From: Prosthecobacter sp.
GTDB lineage: Bacteria > Verrucomicrobiota > Verrucomicrobiia > Verrucomicrobiales > Verrucomicrobiaceae
Assembly: GCA_021733925.1 (NCBI GenBank)
Contig: JAIPJY010000006.1
Location: forward strand, 1-64,000
DNA length: 64,000 nucleotides
Direction of reading: 5' to 3'
Shown: piece after piece, positions 1 through 7,426 of the stretch
Position numbering within the stretch: the first letter of the stretch is position 1
Layout: every line of letters begins with the position of its first letter
Notes under the pieces: model-generated
The model's database searches: none
The model's input: the letters and a program-made list of their open reading frames with translations, nothing else
Told to the model about the DNA's origin: nothing
Translations under genes and position numbers: made by a program

Positions 1-341
1 TTAGAGTGTCATACCTCATGAATCTCAATAAGAGCCTCCAAATTCGGCCCCAGTCTCAATTCCAGATGTGTCGTGATGAATCGAGAATCGTACAGCCGAT
101 TCTCAGCGTCTTTAATTTCTAAGTCCGACAGTCTGCTAGATAAATACGAATGTCGAATCTCAAAGCCGGGCGAGCGCTGACAGCGCGTACTGAATATCTG
201 GCATGGTGTTCTAGCGCCTCGATGCTGTGAACTTCGGCCTTTGAGCTTCGTCATTATTTAGTCATTCGGATTTACTCATTCGTCATTTTGACGATCCTCG
301 CCCAACGCCCCGAGAATCAATAAGTTCACCGCCCCTCCACC
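1..341. other. Intergenic region without a supportable gene
   Basis: This stretch is clearly richer in A+T than the genes around it and holds no reading frame with recognisable protein features. An 81-codon minus-strand frame (9-254) has no domain, no convincing start signal and odd composition, so it is not called. The right part carries one copy of a short interspersed repeat (243-287) that recurs near 2473-2575. The base composition suggests decayed or non-coding DNA rather than a promoter only. Confidence 0.6.
243..287. repeat. Short interspersed AATGACGAA-type repeat, copy 1
   Basis: The segment consists of two halves, GAGCTTCGTCATTATTTAG with a following TCATT, and GGATTTACTCATTCGTCATT, separated by a single C. 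Read on the minus strand it is built from iterations of AATGACGAA/AATGACTAA. The same two halves recur at 2473-2496 and 2556-2575, where 59 extra bases separate them. No coding or RNA role is evident. It is probably a genome-wide intergenic repeat family, which I infer from the two copies here. Confidence 0.6.
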
Positions 342-749
342 ATGCCGCTCTCCCGCCTCCTCTCCTCTCCCTCCCTGTGGCGTGTTTTGGTGCTGCTGTG
401 GTTCGGGGTGCTGTTCTGGCTGTCCTCCCAGAGCCACCTGCCTTCGCCTGCGAGCTTTGAAGGCGTGGACAAGCTGGAGCACGCGATCTTTTTCTCCGCC
501 GGCGGCATGTGCTTCCTGCTGGGCCTGCGTCTTGCGGGTTTCGCGAAAGCCACCCAGACCGCCATCCTCGTCACGGTCCTGTTCTGCGGCGCGGTGGGCG
601 GCTTTGATGAATGGCATCAAACCTACACCCCTGGCCGCAGCGGGGGCGATGTGTGGGACTGGACCGCCGACATGTGCGGCGGTTTTCTTGGGGCCTTCCT
701 GGCCATGGGATTTCAGCGGTGGCTGGGGCGAGGGCAACTTGAGGCGTGA
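342..749 (+). CDS. VanZ family membrane protein
   Basis: A 135-residue integral membrane protein with about four hydrophobic segments (roughly residues 11-30, 48-68, 72-92 and 108-128). The features of the VanZ-like family are visible: the acidic-aromatic stretch DKLEHAIFF around residue 46, GGFDEWHQTYTPGR around 90 and DVWDWTADMCGG around 105. VanZ-like proteins are small membrane proteins of mostly unknown role, named after the teicoplanin resistance factor; nothing here suggests antibiotic resistance. The gene stands alone, convergent with nuoH, and is preceded by A+T-rich repeat DNA. The start is the first ATG in frame; there is no clear Shine-Dalgarno sequence. Confidence 0.85.
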   Translation: MPLSRLLSSPSLWRVLVLLWFGVLFWLSSQSHLPSPASFEGVDKLEHAIFFSAGGMCFLLGLRLAGFAKATQTAILVTVLFCGAVGGFDEWHQTYTPGRSGGDVWDWTADMCGGFLGAFLAMGFQRWLGRGQLEA

Positions 750-1055
750 CATCCGCTGGGTGTCCGATGCCATGCGAGAGCATTTTTTGGAACCGGAGCG
801 AAGCGCAGGTAGACAGCCGTAGGCTGCCTCGAAGAGGTGAGCGATAGCGAATCAATGCGGCTGCGGAGCTGCCGCTTTCGAACGTCTCGTGGCATGCGTG
901 TGCTTACCAGCCTGCGAAAAACCAACTGCTCCCGAATACGGACATCTCCTCGTATACGTGCGTCAATCAGTCCGTCGAAAGCGGTAGCTGCGCTCCTACG
1001 TCGCTGCGCAACCGCAGTCCAAATGGGAGGTCTTATGACTCGGCCTAGATTGGCC
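750..1055. other. Intergenic region with REP-like hairpin, no gene
   Basis: The gap between the convergent vanZ-like gene and nuoH has no supportable frame. It contains a GTAG-headed hairpin (809-827) and a second GC-rich dyad around 862-880 (GCGGC ... GCCGC). A long plus-strand frame starting here is only the antisense shadow of nuoH. The hairpins could serve as transcript ends for both convergent genes, but there is no clear T-run. Confidence 0.5.
809..827 (+). repeat. REP-like GTAG-headed hairpin
   Basis: GTAG at 809-812 is followed by CAGCC (814-818), loop GTA and GGCTG (822-826). The layout, GTAG and then a short perfect stem with a three-base loop, is the same as that of the REP elements around the RAYT gene at 6.7-7.6 kb, although the stem sequence differs. 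A weak example. Confidence 0.35.
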
Positions 1056-2258
1056 TCACTTCAGCGGAAACCACCACATCAGCACCGCCGTGAGGAAGAC
1101 GTTCAAGAGGGCGAGCTCGAAGAACACTTTCCAGCCGAGGGCCATGAGCTGGTCAAAGCGGAAGCGGGGCAGTGTCCAGCGGATGATGATGAAGAAGACG
1201 ATGAAGGCGAACACCTTGGCGAAGAACGTGCCGATGTGCAGCAGGCCGGTGTAGAGCGGCGTGGTGTCGGGCGTGTAGTGCAACTGCAGCGGGATGATTT
1301 TTTCCAGCAAGGGCCAGCAGGGGATGCTCCAGCCGCCGAGGAAGAGCGTCACCGCCATGCCTGAGCCGATGATCATCGCGGCGTATTCACCCATGAAGAA
1401 CAGCGCGAACTTCATGGAGCTGTATTCGGTGTGGTAGCCGGCCACCAGTTCCGTTTCGCACTCGGCCAGGTCGAAGGGCAGGCGGTTCGTCTCCGCAAAC
1501 ATGGAGACGGTGAAGATGACAAAGGAGATGACGATGGGGATCAGCAGCACCCAGCGTGCGAAGCTGAGGCCTTCGCCCCAGAGTGGCAGCAGCAGCCAGC
1601 CGTTCGCATCTTGAAAGGCGGACATCTTGGTCATGTTCAGCTCGCCGAAGATCATCAGCACCGGGACGATCGACAGGCCCAGCGAGATTTCATACGAGAT
1701 CATCTGCGCACTCGCACGCACGCCGCCGAGGAAGGGGTATTTGGAATTGGAAGCCCAGCCGGCGAGGACGATGCCATAGACGCCGAGGGAGGCGATGGCG
1801 AAGGTGAACAGCGGCCCGATGCTCAGGTCTGCGATCACCATCTTGACCGGCTCGGCGATCCCGAGAATGGAGAGGTTCAACTCACTGCCAAAGGGCAGCA
1901 CCACGCAGGTGAGCAGCGCAGGCACCACCGTCATGCAGGGGGCCAGCCAGTAGTAGAAAGTGCGCACATGGGCGGGCACAAAGTCTTCCTTCAAAATGAA
2001 CTTCAGGCCGTCAGCCGCCGCCTGGGCAAGGCCGCCGATGCCGAAGGGCTGCCAGTCTTTCTTGAAGCCGAGAAGTGTCAGCGGCACGCCCACGCGGTTC
2101 GGACCCACGCGGTCCTGGATCACAGCTGAGATGCGTCGCTCAAAGTAAACGGCGATCGACACCAGCGGGAGGATGACCAGAAAGGTGAGAAAAACGATCT
2201 TCCCCACCGAAATGGCGAGCGCAAGGAGATCGAACGTGGCGAGCAGGGGAGTGGACAT
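1056..2258 (-). CDS. nuoH: NADH-quinone oxidoreductase subunit H
   Basis: Membrane subunit of respiratory complex I that links the hydrophilic arm to the proton-pumping arm and forms much of the quinone chamber. The 400-residue product has 8 or more membrane segments. Family signatures are the loop RVGPNRVG (about residues 50-57), then GGLAQAAADGLKFILKED, and in the second half ETNRLPFDLAE followed by ELVAGYHTEYSSMKFALFF. It is longer than the usual 320-350 residues, with an insertion near the C-terminus before the last helices. The gene is solitary: neither flank holds another nuo subunit, so the complex I genes must be scattered or this copy must belong to a second set. Confidence 0.96.
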   Translation of the reverse strand: MSTPLLATFDLLALAISVGKIVFLTFLVILPLVSIAVYFERRISAVIQDRVGPNRVGVPLTLLGFKKDWQPFGIGGLAQAAADGLKFILKEDFVPAHVRTFYYWLAPCMTVVPALLTCVVLPFGSELNLSILGIAEPVKMVIADLSIGPLFTFAIASLGVYGIVLAGWASNSKYPFLGGVRASAQMISYEISLGLSIVPVLMIFGELNMTKMSAFQDANGWLLLPLWGEGLSFARWVLLIPIVISFVIFTVSMFAETNRLPFDLAECETELVAGYHTEYSSMKFALFFMGEYAAMIIGSGMAVTLFLGGWSIPCWPLLEKIIPLQLHYTPDTTPLYTGLLHIGTFFAKVFAFIVFFIIIRWTLPRFRFDQLMALGWKVFFELALLNVFLTAVLMWWFPLK

Positions 2259-2578
2259 CGGCAGCCCGATTATCAGGACGCAACGAAGAGCGGCAACCCG
2301 ATTTTGTGAAAAATTTCACAAAGTCCTCCTCAGCGTAGCCGCCGGGGTGCTCAGGAGGCTGCTGGAGTGAGGAAGTGAGCACTGGTCAAATGACGAATGA
2401 AGGCCGAGGCTCGAATGCCGAATTTAGTCGCTCAGGAAGCTGGGTGGGCACAGCAGACTCGCGCAGCCCTTCGAGCTTCGTTATTATTTAGTCATTGATT
2501 CGCTTTGCTCACCCTCGGGGCTCCCTTCGGTCGTCTGTCTCGCTCTGCTCGGCTAGGATTTACTCATTCGTCATTCCC
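2259..2578. other. Intergenic region upstream of nuoH carrying repeat copy 2
   Basis: This holds the probable nuoH promoter region (2259-2400) and the second, interrupted copy of the AATGACGAA-type repeat. Several fragments related to the repeat (for example ATGACGAATGAAGG near 2391) precede it. No protein or RNA gene could be supported. Confidence 0.5.
2473..2575. repeat. Short interspersed repeat, copy 2, split by 59 bases
   Basis: The left half (2473-2496) and right half (2556-2575) match copy 1 at 243-287 almost exactly, with one change, C to T, in the left half. Between them lie 59 bases (2497-2555) that are absent from copy 1, which has a single C there. The pair therefore shows either an insertion into copy 2 or a modular repeat in which the middle varies. 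Confidence 0.6.
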
Positions 2579-2938
2579 TCACTTCACCGGATCGGTGAAT
2601 GAACTGGTCTTCACTGGACGCTGGGGGCCCGGATCATCCGCCATCGGCGCCAGGCGCTCGGCGATGCGGAAGACCGCCAGGATCAGCTCCACCGTCACGC
2701 GGGCGACGATCAGGTAGAGCAGGAAGGCCAGCGGGGCGACGATGATGCCCCACCAGCTGTAGAACAGCCATGAGATGGCATACATGAAGGCCGCCAGCAG
2801 GCTCAGAACGTAGAGCATGCGCACGAGGTGTGGCGTGACGTATCGCTTGAAGGAGAGGTCCAGCACCAGGTCGAGCACCGCACGGATCTGCTGCCACAGG
2901 CTGGAAAGCGCGGAACTGGAGGGGGGCTCGGCATTCAT
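2579..2938 (-). CDS. DUF4282-like small membrane protein
   Basis: A 119-residue protein starting MNAEPPSSSALSS. A longer frame begins 16 codons upstream but its added residues look like untranslated DNA, so the internal ATG at 2938 is preferred. Two adjacent hydrophobic segments (about residues 45-63 and 65-85) are followed by a helix, VTVELILAVFRIAERL, typical of DUF4282 proteins, whose function is unknown. The acidic/proline tail ends SSFTDPVK. The gene is divergent from the DksA-like gene. Family placement is by resemblance only. Confidence 0.7.
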   Translation of the reverse strand: MNAEPPSSSALSSLWQQIRAVLDLVLDLSFKRYVTPHLVRMLYVLSLLAAFMYAISWLFYSWWGIIVAPLAFLLYLIVARVTVELILAVFRIAERLAPMADDPGPQRPVKTSSFTDPVK

Positions 2939-3129
2939 GGTGTCAAGAGTAGGCTCTGGCCCTGCAGGCGCAACCCGCCAGATCACTCAGTGAATGGGAA
3001 CCTTGAGGGGGTGCAGGAATACTGGTTGCGTGTTTTGACAACCGCAGGCAGAATCCGCGCCTCTTTTTCCGCCCTGTGGCCAGGTGCATTAACAGAGAAG
3101 TTCATCGACAACCCAACATTGCCAAAGCC

Positions 3130-4149
3130 ATGCCTGCGAAATCCAAGAAACCCGCAGTTAAGAAGCCCGCTGCCAAGCCTGCGAAAAAAGCGCCGGTCAA
3201 GTCGGTGAAGTCGAAGAGCAAGCCCGTACCTGCCAAGCCGGCGGTGAAGTCAAAGAGCAAACCCATTTTGAAGAAAGCGGCGCCGAAAAAGCCCGCTCCG
3301 AAGAAAAACTCCCCCAAACCTGTGAAGAAAACCGCCCCGAAAAAAGCTGCCGCCAAGACACCCGCTCCTGCCAAAAAAGCCGCCGCCAAAGCCGCTGCTC
3401 CTGCCAAGAAGCCCGCCGCCAAGGCTCCTGCCAAGGCTGAGAAGCCTGCCGCCAAACCTGCGCCTGCCCCTGTGAAAGCGGCTGCCGTGGCTCCGGTCAA
3501 AGCGACCAAGTCCTCCAAGTCTTCCCCTGCTCCGCTCGTTCCCAAAGGCCGCACCTCCGTTTCGACCAGCGGCACGCCGCGCTCACGCCTCAATCGTGAA
3601 GAAGAAGGTGTCACCATCGAAATCGCCAAAGGGCCGGTGAAGATGACCCCCTTCCTCAAGAAGCAGAAGCAGCGCCTGATCGAACTGCGTGACGCCTACC
3701 TGAACTCCATCGAAGGCGTGGCCAGCGAGACCATCCGCAATGAAAACGGCGATGCCTCCGCTTTCGGCATGCATCAGGCCGACGCCGGCAGTGACGCCTA
3801 TGACCGCGACTTCGCCCTCAGCCTGCTCGGCAAGGAACAGGACGCCCTTTACGAAATCAATGAGGCGCTCAAGCGCATCGAAACCGGCACCTACGGCCTG
3901 TGCGAAGGCACCGGCGTCAGGATCCCCGAAGAACGCCTGGAGGCCATGCCCTTCGCCCGTTTCTCCGTCACTTATCAGGAAAAACTCGAGCGCAGCCAGA
4001 TGAGCGGCCGCTGGAGCCGCCCTGTCCACTCCCTCTTCGGCCTCGACAATGCCGACGACGCTTCCGACGACGACAAGGACGATGATGACGCTGCTCCGGC
4101 CTCCTCGAACAACAACTCAGGCGAATCGCTTGACTTCTCCAAAGAGTGA
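3130..4149 (+). CDS. DksA/TraR-like protein with histone-H1-like tail, zinc site lost
   Basis: A 339-residue protein in two parts. Residues 1 to about 135 are a Lys/Ala/Pro-rich low-complexity tail (PAKK, KPAAK repeats) like eukaryotic histone H1 and chlamydial Hc proteins. Residues about 180-290 match the DksA/TraR fold: a coiled coil with an acidic tip (QADAGSDAYDRDF) and the RLEAMPFARF region. In canonical DksA four cysteines bind zinc; here only the first remains (YGLCEGTG), and the later pair is replaced (RFSVTYQ), so no zinc should bind. An Asp-rich tail closes the protein. DksA acts in the RNA polymerase secondary channel; the tail suggests DNA binding. The start at 3130 avoids 18 implausible upstream residues. 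bL33 and bS18 genes follow directly. Confidence 0.88.
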   Translation: MPAKSKKPAVKKPAAKPAKKAPVKSVKSKSKPVPAKPAVKSKSKPILKKAAPKKPAPKKNSPKPVKKTAPKKAAAKTPAPAKKAAAKAAAPAKKPAAKAPAKAEKPAAKPAPAPVKAAAVAPVKATKSSKSSPAPLVPKGRTSVSTSGTPRSRLNREEEGVTIEIAKGPVKMTPFLKKQKQRLIELRDAYLNSIEGVASETIRNENGDASAFGMHQADAGSDAYDRDFALSLLGKEQDALYEINEALKRIETGTYGLCEGTGVRIPEERLEAMPFARFSVTYQEKLERSQMSGRWSRPVHSLFGLDNADDASDDDKDDDDAAPASSNNNSGESLDFSKE

Positions 4150-4173
4150 CCTAGCCTCAGCCCCCCCAAATTT

Positions 4174-4347
4174 ATGCCGCGAGAAATCATCACCCTTGAA
4201 TGCACCGAAGCGAAAGCCGCAGGTATGCCGCCCTCCCGCTACGTGACCACGCGCAACAAGAAGAGCGTCCGCACCCCCGGTCGTCTTGAGAAGGTGAAGT
4301 TCAATCACTTCATGAAGAAGCGCACCCTTCACCGCGAAACCCGCTAA
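4174..4347 (+). CDS. rpmG: 50S ribosomal protein bL33 (zinc-free form)
   Basis: A 57-residue basic protein, [17 protein letters not shown] through [17 protein letters not shown] to [12 protein letters not shown]. The conserved bL33 elements TTRNKK, RLE and the C-terminal THRETR-like end are all visible. The two CxxC pairs of the zinc-ribbon (C+) type are missing; a single Cys10 is left, so this is the C- type. It lies 24 bases after the DksA-like gene and 18 before rpsR, so it is likely co-transcribed with them. Start ATG at 4174. Confidence 0.93.
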   Translation: MPREIITLECTEAKAAGMPPSRYVTTRNKKSVRTPGRLEKVKFNHFMKKRTLHRETR

Positions 4348-4365
4348 TTTTTACCCCAGACTGCC

Positions 4366-4605
4366 ATGCAACCGAAGACCAAAGAACGCATGTCCAATTT
4401 CCGTCGCGCGAATCGCAAGATGCCGCGCCGCCGAGTGGACATCCCGGTGGAAAAGATTTCCTACACCAATCCTGAACTGCTCGCCCGTTTCACCACGGAG
4501 TCCGGCAAGCTCATCCCCCGCCGCATCACGGGTCTTCCAGCCTGGCTGCACCGCGTGGTCGTCCGTGAGATCAAGCGCTCCCGCGCTGTGAACCTCATGG
4601 CCTGA
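4366..4605 (+). CDS. rpsR: 30S ribosomal protein bS18
   Basis: A 79-residue basic protein. The core motif of bS18 is clear: ISYTNPELLARFTTESGKL, then IPRRITGLPAWLHRVVVREI and KRSR. It binds the platform of the 30S subunit next to bS6. No CxxC pair is present, as in most bacterial forms. The usual rpsF neighbour is absent; instead the gene sits between bL33 and folE2. The first ATG is used; an internal Met9 is possible. A strong hairpin follows (4645-4677). Confidence 0.93.
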   Translation: MQPKTKERMSNFRRANRKMPRRRVDIPVEKISYTNPELLARFTTESGKLIPRRITGLPAWLHRVVVREIKRSRAVNLMA

Positions 4606-4644
4606 TTTTGCAGGGTTTGCCCGTAAAGGGTCCCTTTTGATCTG

Positions 4645-4680
4645 CTTCCCACTGTTGCATTGCGCGGCAGTGGGAAGTTT
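4645..4680 (+). terminator. Hairpin between rpsR and folE2, likely terminator
   Basis: A perfect 10-bp stem, CTTCCCACTG (4645-4654) and CAGTGGGAAG (4668-4677), with a 13-base loop, followed by TTTCATTT. The position 40 bases after rpsR fits an intrinsic terminator with a short T-run. Because it ends only 13 bases before the folE2 start codon, it could instead be an attenuator or a hairpin that hides the folE2 start region. Confidence 0.65.
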
Positions 4681-4692
4681 CATTTCCAGCCC

Positions 4693-5487
4693 ATGTCCGC
4701 CCTTACCGACACGCAAAACGAACGCGATGACCGCCGTCTGCCCATCGACCGCGTGGGCGTGCGCAGTTTGCGCTTTCCCCTGAGCATCCGCGACCGTGAT
4801 GCCGCCGTGCAGCACACCGTCGCCACCGTTTCTCTGGCCGTCGATCTGCCACACCAGTTCAAAGGCACCCACATGAGCCGCTTTGTCGAGGTGCTGCATG
4901 CCCACGGCACCGAGCTGACCGTCTCCAACATCGTCGCCATGCCGCGCGAGTTGATGAAAAAGCTCCATGCCGACAAGGCGCACGTGGAGATGCGCTTCCC
5001 CTATTTCCGCGCCAAAAAAGCCCCGGTCTCCGGCGCGGAGGGTCTGCTCGACTACGGTGTGATCTTTGAAGTGAACACGGACAAGGAGAAGACCGACTTC
5101 GTCCTCACCGTCGAAGTGCCCGTGACCACGCTCTGCCCCTGCTCCAAGGCCATCAGCGCCCGGGGTGCCCACAATCAGCGTGGCACCGTCACCCTCGCAG
5201 TTCGTTTCAGCGAACCCGTCTGGATCGAAGACCTCCTCGAACTCGTTGAACAAAGCGCCAGCAGTGAATTGTACAGCCTCCTCAAGCGTCCTGACGAAAA
5301 GTTCGTCACCGAAGCCGCCTACGACAATCCCGTCTTCGTCGAAGACCTCGTGCGCAACATCGCCGTGAAAGCCAAGGCGCATCCACGCATCACCTGGTTC
5401 CGTGTTGAGGCGGAAAATTACGAATCCATCCACAATCACAACGCTTGGGCGGTGATTGAAGGGGGGGCGGTACCTTCGGCGATGTAA
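4693..5487 (+). CDS. folE2: GTP cyclohydrolase FolE2 (type IB)
   Basis: Converts GTP to 7,8-dihydroneopterin triphosphate, the first step of folate (and queuosine) synthesis; cytoplasmic. The 264-residue length is normal. The family signature TLCPCSKAIS holds the conserved cysteine (Cys148), and QRGTVTLAVRF and the C-terminal SIHNHNAWAVI stretch are typical of FolE2. FolE2 does not depend strictly on zinc, unlike FolE, and in many bacteria is made under zinc starvation by Zur control. The ATG at 4693 gives MSALTDTQNERDDRR; a TTG frame start 11 codons earlier lies inside the hairpin. No Zur-like box was recognised. Confidence 0.95.
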   Translation: MSALTDTQNERDDRRLPIDRVGVRSLRFPLSIRDRDAAVQHTVATVSLAVDLPHQFKGTHMSRFVEVLHAHGTELTVSNIVAMPRELMKKLHADKAHVEMRFPYFRAKKAPVSGAEGLLDYGVIFEVNTDKEKTDFVLTVEVPVTTLCPCSKAISARGAHNQRGTVTLAVRFSEPVWIEDLLELVEQSASSELYSLLKRPDEKFVTEAAYDNPVFVEDLVRNIAVKAKAHPRITWFRVEAENYESIHNHNAWAVIEGGAVPSAM

Positions 5488-5536
5488 GCTTGGCAATTGG
5501 GTGCTGCCTTCGGATCTTCATGCGCTCAGAAATTGT

Positions 5537-5661
5537 AAACTGAGAACTGAGAATTGCAAAATGCCCTGAGCCAAACCGTCCGAGTCTCGTCCGCCTTTTC
5601 CGCATCACCCCTCGCCTCTGGCCAATTTAAAATTTTCAGTTTTCACTTCTAAGTTTTCAGT
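5537..5661. repeat. AACTGAGAACTGA-type short repeats, inverted
   Basis: In the folE2-tsaC gap, AACTGAGAACTGAGAATT (about 5538-5555) is an iteration of a nine-base AACTGAGAA unit. About 75 bases on, 5631-5661 has on the minus strand ACTGAAAACTTAGAAGTG followed by AAAACTGAAAATT, iterations of a similar unit in opposite orientation. Both are A+T-rich islands in GC-rich DNA. They look like the intergenic low-complexity repeats at 243 and 2473 but with another unit. Confidence 0.5.
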
Positions 5662-5686
5662 CCTCTTTGTTCCTACTTCCATCCTA

Positions 5687-6730
5687 ATGCCCACCTACGT
5701 CACCGCCGTTCTGCCTACCGACCAGCCACCGCTCATGCATCAGGCGGTCGATGAAGCCGTTCGTTTGCTCCGTGAAGGTGAAGTCGTCGCTCTGCCGACC
5801 GAAACTGTCTATGGCCTTGCGGCGAACGCGCTCGATGCAGAAGCCGTCGCGAAAATCTTCGAAGCCAAGGAGCGCCCCACCTTTGACCCGCTGATTGTCC
5901 ATCTGGTCAGCAAGGAGCAGATCGACCTCGTGGCCGAAGTGCCGCCGGAGATCGCTGCGACATTGAAAAAGATGGTCGAACGCTTCTGGCCCGGCCCTCT
6001 GACGATCCTGCTGCCCAAGAAGCCCATCGTTCCCGATCTCGTGACTGCCGGGCTGCCGACCGTCGCCGTGCGCGTCAGCTCCAATCCCATTTTCCGCCGC
6101 GTCATCACCGATCTCGGCAAACCCATCGCCGCACCGAGTGCGAATCGCTTCGGCTCCATCAGCCCGACATCCGCGAGTGCGGTGCTCGCGGAGCTCGATG
6201 GCCGCATCCATCTTATCGTCGATGCCGGCGCCTGCATGTTTGGACTGGAGTCCACCATCATCAAGATCGAGCCCGGCAGCCCGAAGATGTTCATCACCAT
6301 CGTGCGCCCGGGCCCCATCACGGCGGAAGATTTGAAACTCTACGGCAAGGTGCGCTACGCCTCACGCACCGTCGTCGATGAAGCTACTGCCGCCCCCGGC
6401 CAGCTGGCCTCCCACTACGCGCCGAAGACCCCACTGCGCCTGCTCGAACGCCCCTCTGATTTCCTCCCTGAAGAAGGCAAACGCTACGCCCTCCTGAGCT
6501 ACCGTGGTGAAGAAAAGGACGGCTACCTCAATCTCTGCGAATGGGAGGAAGTGATGATGCTCAGCCCCGGCAACGGCAAGCTCCCCGAAGCCGCCGTGCG
6601 CTTCTTTTACGTCCTCCGCGCGCTCGACAAGCTCGGCGTCGATGAAATCATTGCAGAACCGTTGCATGAACATGGCATGGGAATCGCCATGATGGACAAA
6701 CTGCGCCGCGCCAGCGGCCGCTACTCGTAG
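5687..6730 (+). CDS. tsaC: Threonylcarbamoyl-AMP synthase, Sua5 type
   Basis: Makes threonylcarbamoyl-adenylate from threonine, bicarbonate and ATP, the first step of t6A37 modification of ANN-decoding tRNAs. The N-terminal YrdC domain (residues about 15-205) shows VVALPTETVYGLAANA, KERPTFDPL, RFWPGPLTILLPK and APSANRFGSISPTSA. The C-terminal Sua5 domain follows the PGQLASHYAPKTPLRL linker, so it is the long form (347 residues). The TAG stop codon coincides with the GTAG head of a REP hairpin. The final start ATG is preceded by A+T-rich repeats. Confidence 0.95.
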   Translation: MPTYVTAVLPTDQPPLMHQAVDEAVRLLREGEVVALPTETVYGLAANALDAEAVAKIFEAKERPTFDPLIVHLVSKEQIDLVAEVPPEIAATLKKMVERFWPGPLTILLPKKPIVPDLVTAGLPTVAVRVSSNPIFRRVITDLGKPIAAPSANRFGSISPTSASAVLAELDGRIHLIVDAGACMFGLESTIIKIEPGSPKMFITIVRPGPITAEDLKLYGKVRYASRTVVDEATAAPGQLASHYAPKTPLRLLERPSDFLPEEGKRYALLSYRGEEKDGYLNLCEWEEVMMLSPGNGKLPEAAVRFFYVLRALDKLGVDEIIAEPLHEHGMGIAMMDKLRRASGRYS

Positions 6731-6748
6731 TGCAACCGTCCCGGTTGC
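6727..6748 (+). repeat. REP element 5' of the RAYT gene
   Basis: GTAGTGCAACCGTCCCGGTT plus GC: a GTAG head, then a perfect 7-bp stem GCAACCG (6732-6738), loop TCC and CGGTTGC (6742-6748). The head contains the TAG stop codon of tsaC. It is closely related to the three REPs downstream of the transposase (GTAG[G/T]GCAAGC...TCC...GCTTGC), as expected if the adjacent RAYT recognises this family. Confidence 0.7.
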
Positions 6749-6781
6749 TGCGTCATTGAACAACCGTCATCATCGCTTCGA

Positions 6782-7426
6782 TTGCAAACGTCCCAGCTCA
6801 ACCTCTTCGATGATTTCACGTATTTCGATCCGCGAGCGGACATCGACATCTCACGTCGCAATCTGCCGCACTGGCGGCAGGAGGGCCGCACGTACTTCGT
6901 CACTTTTCGTCTTCACGACTCTCAGCCTCAGGAAAAGCTCGCCGCACTGAAAAAGGCCCGTGGCGAATGGTTGGACAACCATCCAGAACCCTGGGTGCCT
7001 GAGCAGAGACAAGAATACCGGGAGCTGTTCTCGGAAAAAATCCAGCAATGGCTGGATGCCGGCCATGGCTCCTGCATTCTCCGAGATCCTTCGCTCTCGC
7101 AAATCGTTGCCAGCGCCTTGAATCACTTTGACGACCAGCGCTACGATCTTGTTGCCTGGGTGGTGATGCCAAACCACGTTCATGTGCTGCTGACTCCGCG
7201 TCCCGGCTTTGATCTCGGCAAGATTTTGCACTCCTGGAAATCGTTCAGCGCCCATGAAATCAACAAGATGACGGGGCGTGAGGGCGAAGTCTGGCAGCAC
7301 GAAACTTATGATCACATCGTGCGTGATCCAGATTCCCTCTGGCACTTCGCGAAGTACATTGTGGACAATCCACGTCAGGCTGGTGTGCAGGTGGATCAGG
7401 TTGAATCACGCATTAAACTCACATGA
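6782..7426 (+). CDS. REP-associated tyrosine transposase (RAYT, IS200-like Y1 family)
   Basis: A 214-residue single-domain HUH endonuclease of the Y1_Tnp/RAYT family. The metal-binding motif is in VMPNHVHVLL (about residues 125-134), and the candidate catalytic tyrosine lies in ETYDHIVRDPDSL (about 178). RAYTs are domesticated single-copy relatives of IS200/IS605 transposases that cut REP hairpins with a GTAG-type head. The gene is flanked on both sides by such hairpins. In-frame ATG is absent near the start; TTG at 6782 is the best start. Its TGA overlaps the ATG of murJ (ATGA), so the downstream reading may be translationally coupled. Confidence 0.9.
   Translation: MQTSQLNLFDDFTYFDPRADIDISRRNLPHWRQEGRTYFVTFRLHDSQPQEKLAALKKARGEWLDNHPEPWVPEQRQEYRELFSEKIQQWLDAGHGSCILRDPSLSQIVASALNHFDDQRYDLVAWVVMPNHVHVLLTPRPGFDLGKILHSWKSFSAHEINKMTGREGEVWQHETYDHIVRDPDSLWHFAKYIVDNPRQAGVQVDQVESRIKLT

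Noticed and set aside
9-254. 81-residue minus-strand frame at the window start
   Set aside because: A+T-rich, no family, includes part of the interspersed repeat (GAGATTCGACATTCG type), so coding is unlikely.
3000-3129. Zur-type box upstream of the DksA-like gene
   Set aside because: I looked for a GTTATNNTATAAC-like dyad and saw none; the zinc idea rests on protein features only.
4351-5496. Minus-strand frame of 381 codons opposite rpsR and folE2
   Set aside because: Both strands cannot be genes here; folE2 and rpsR are certain by sequence motifs.
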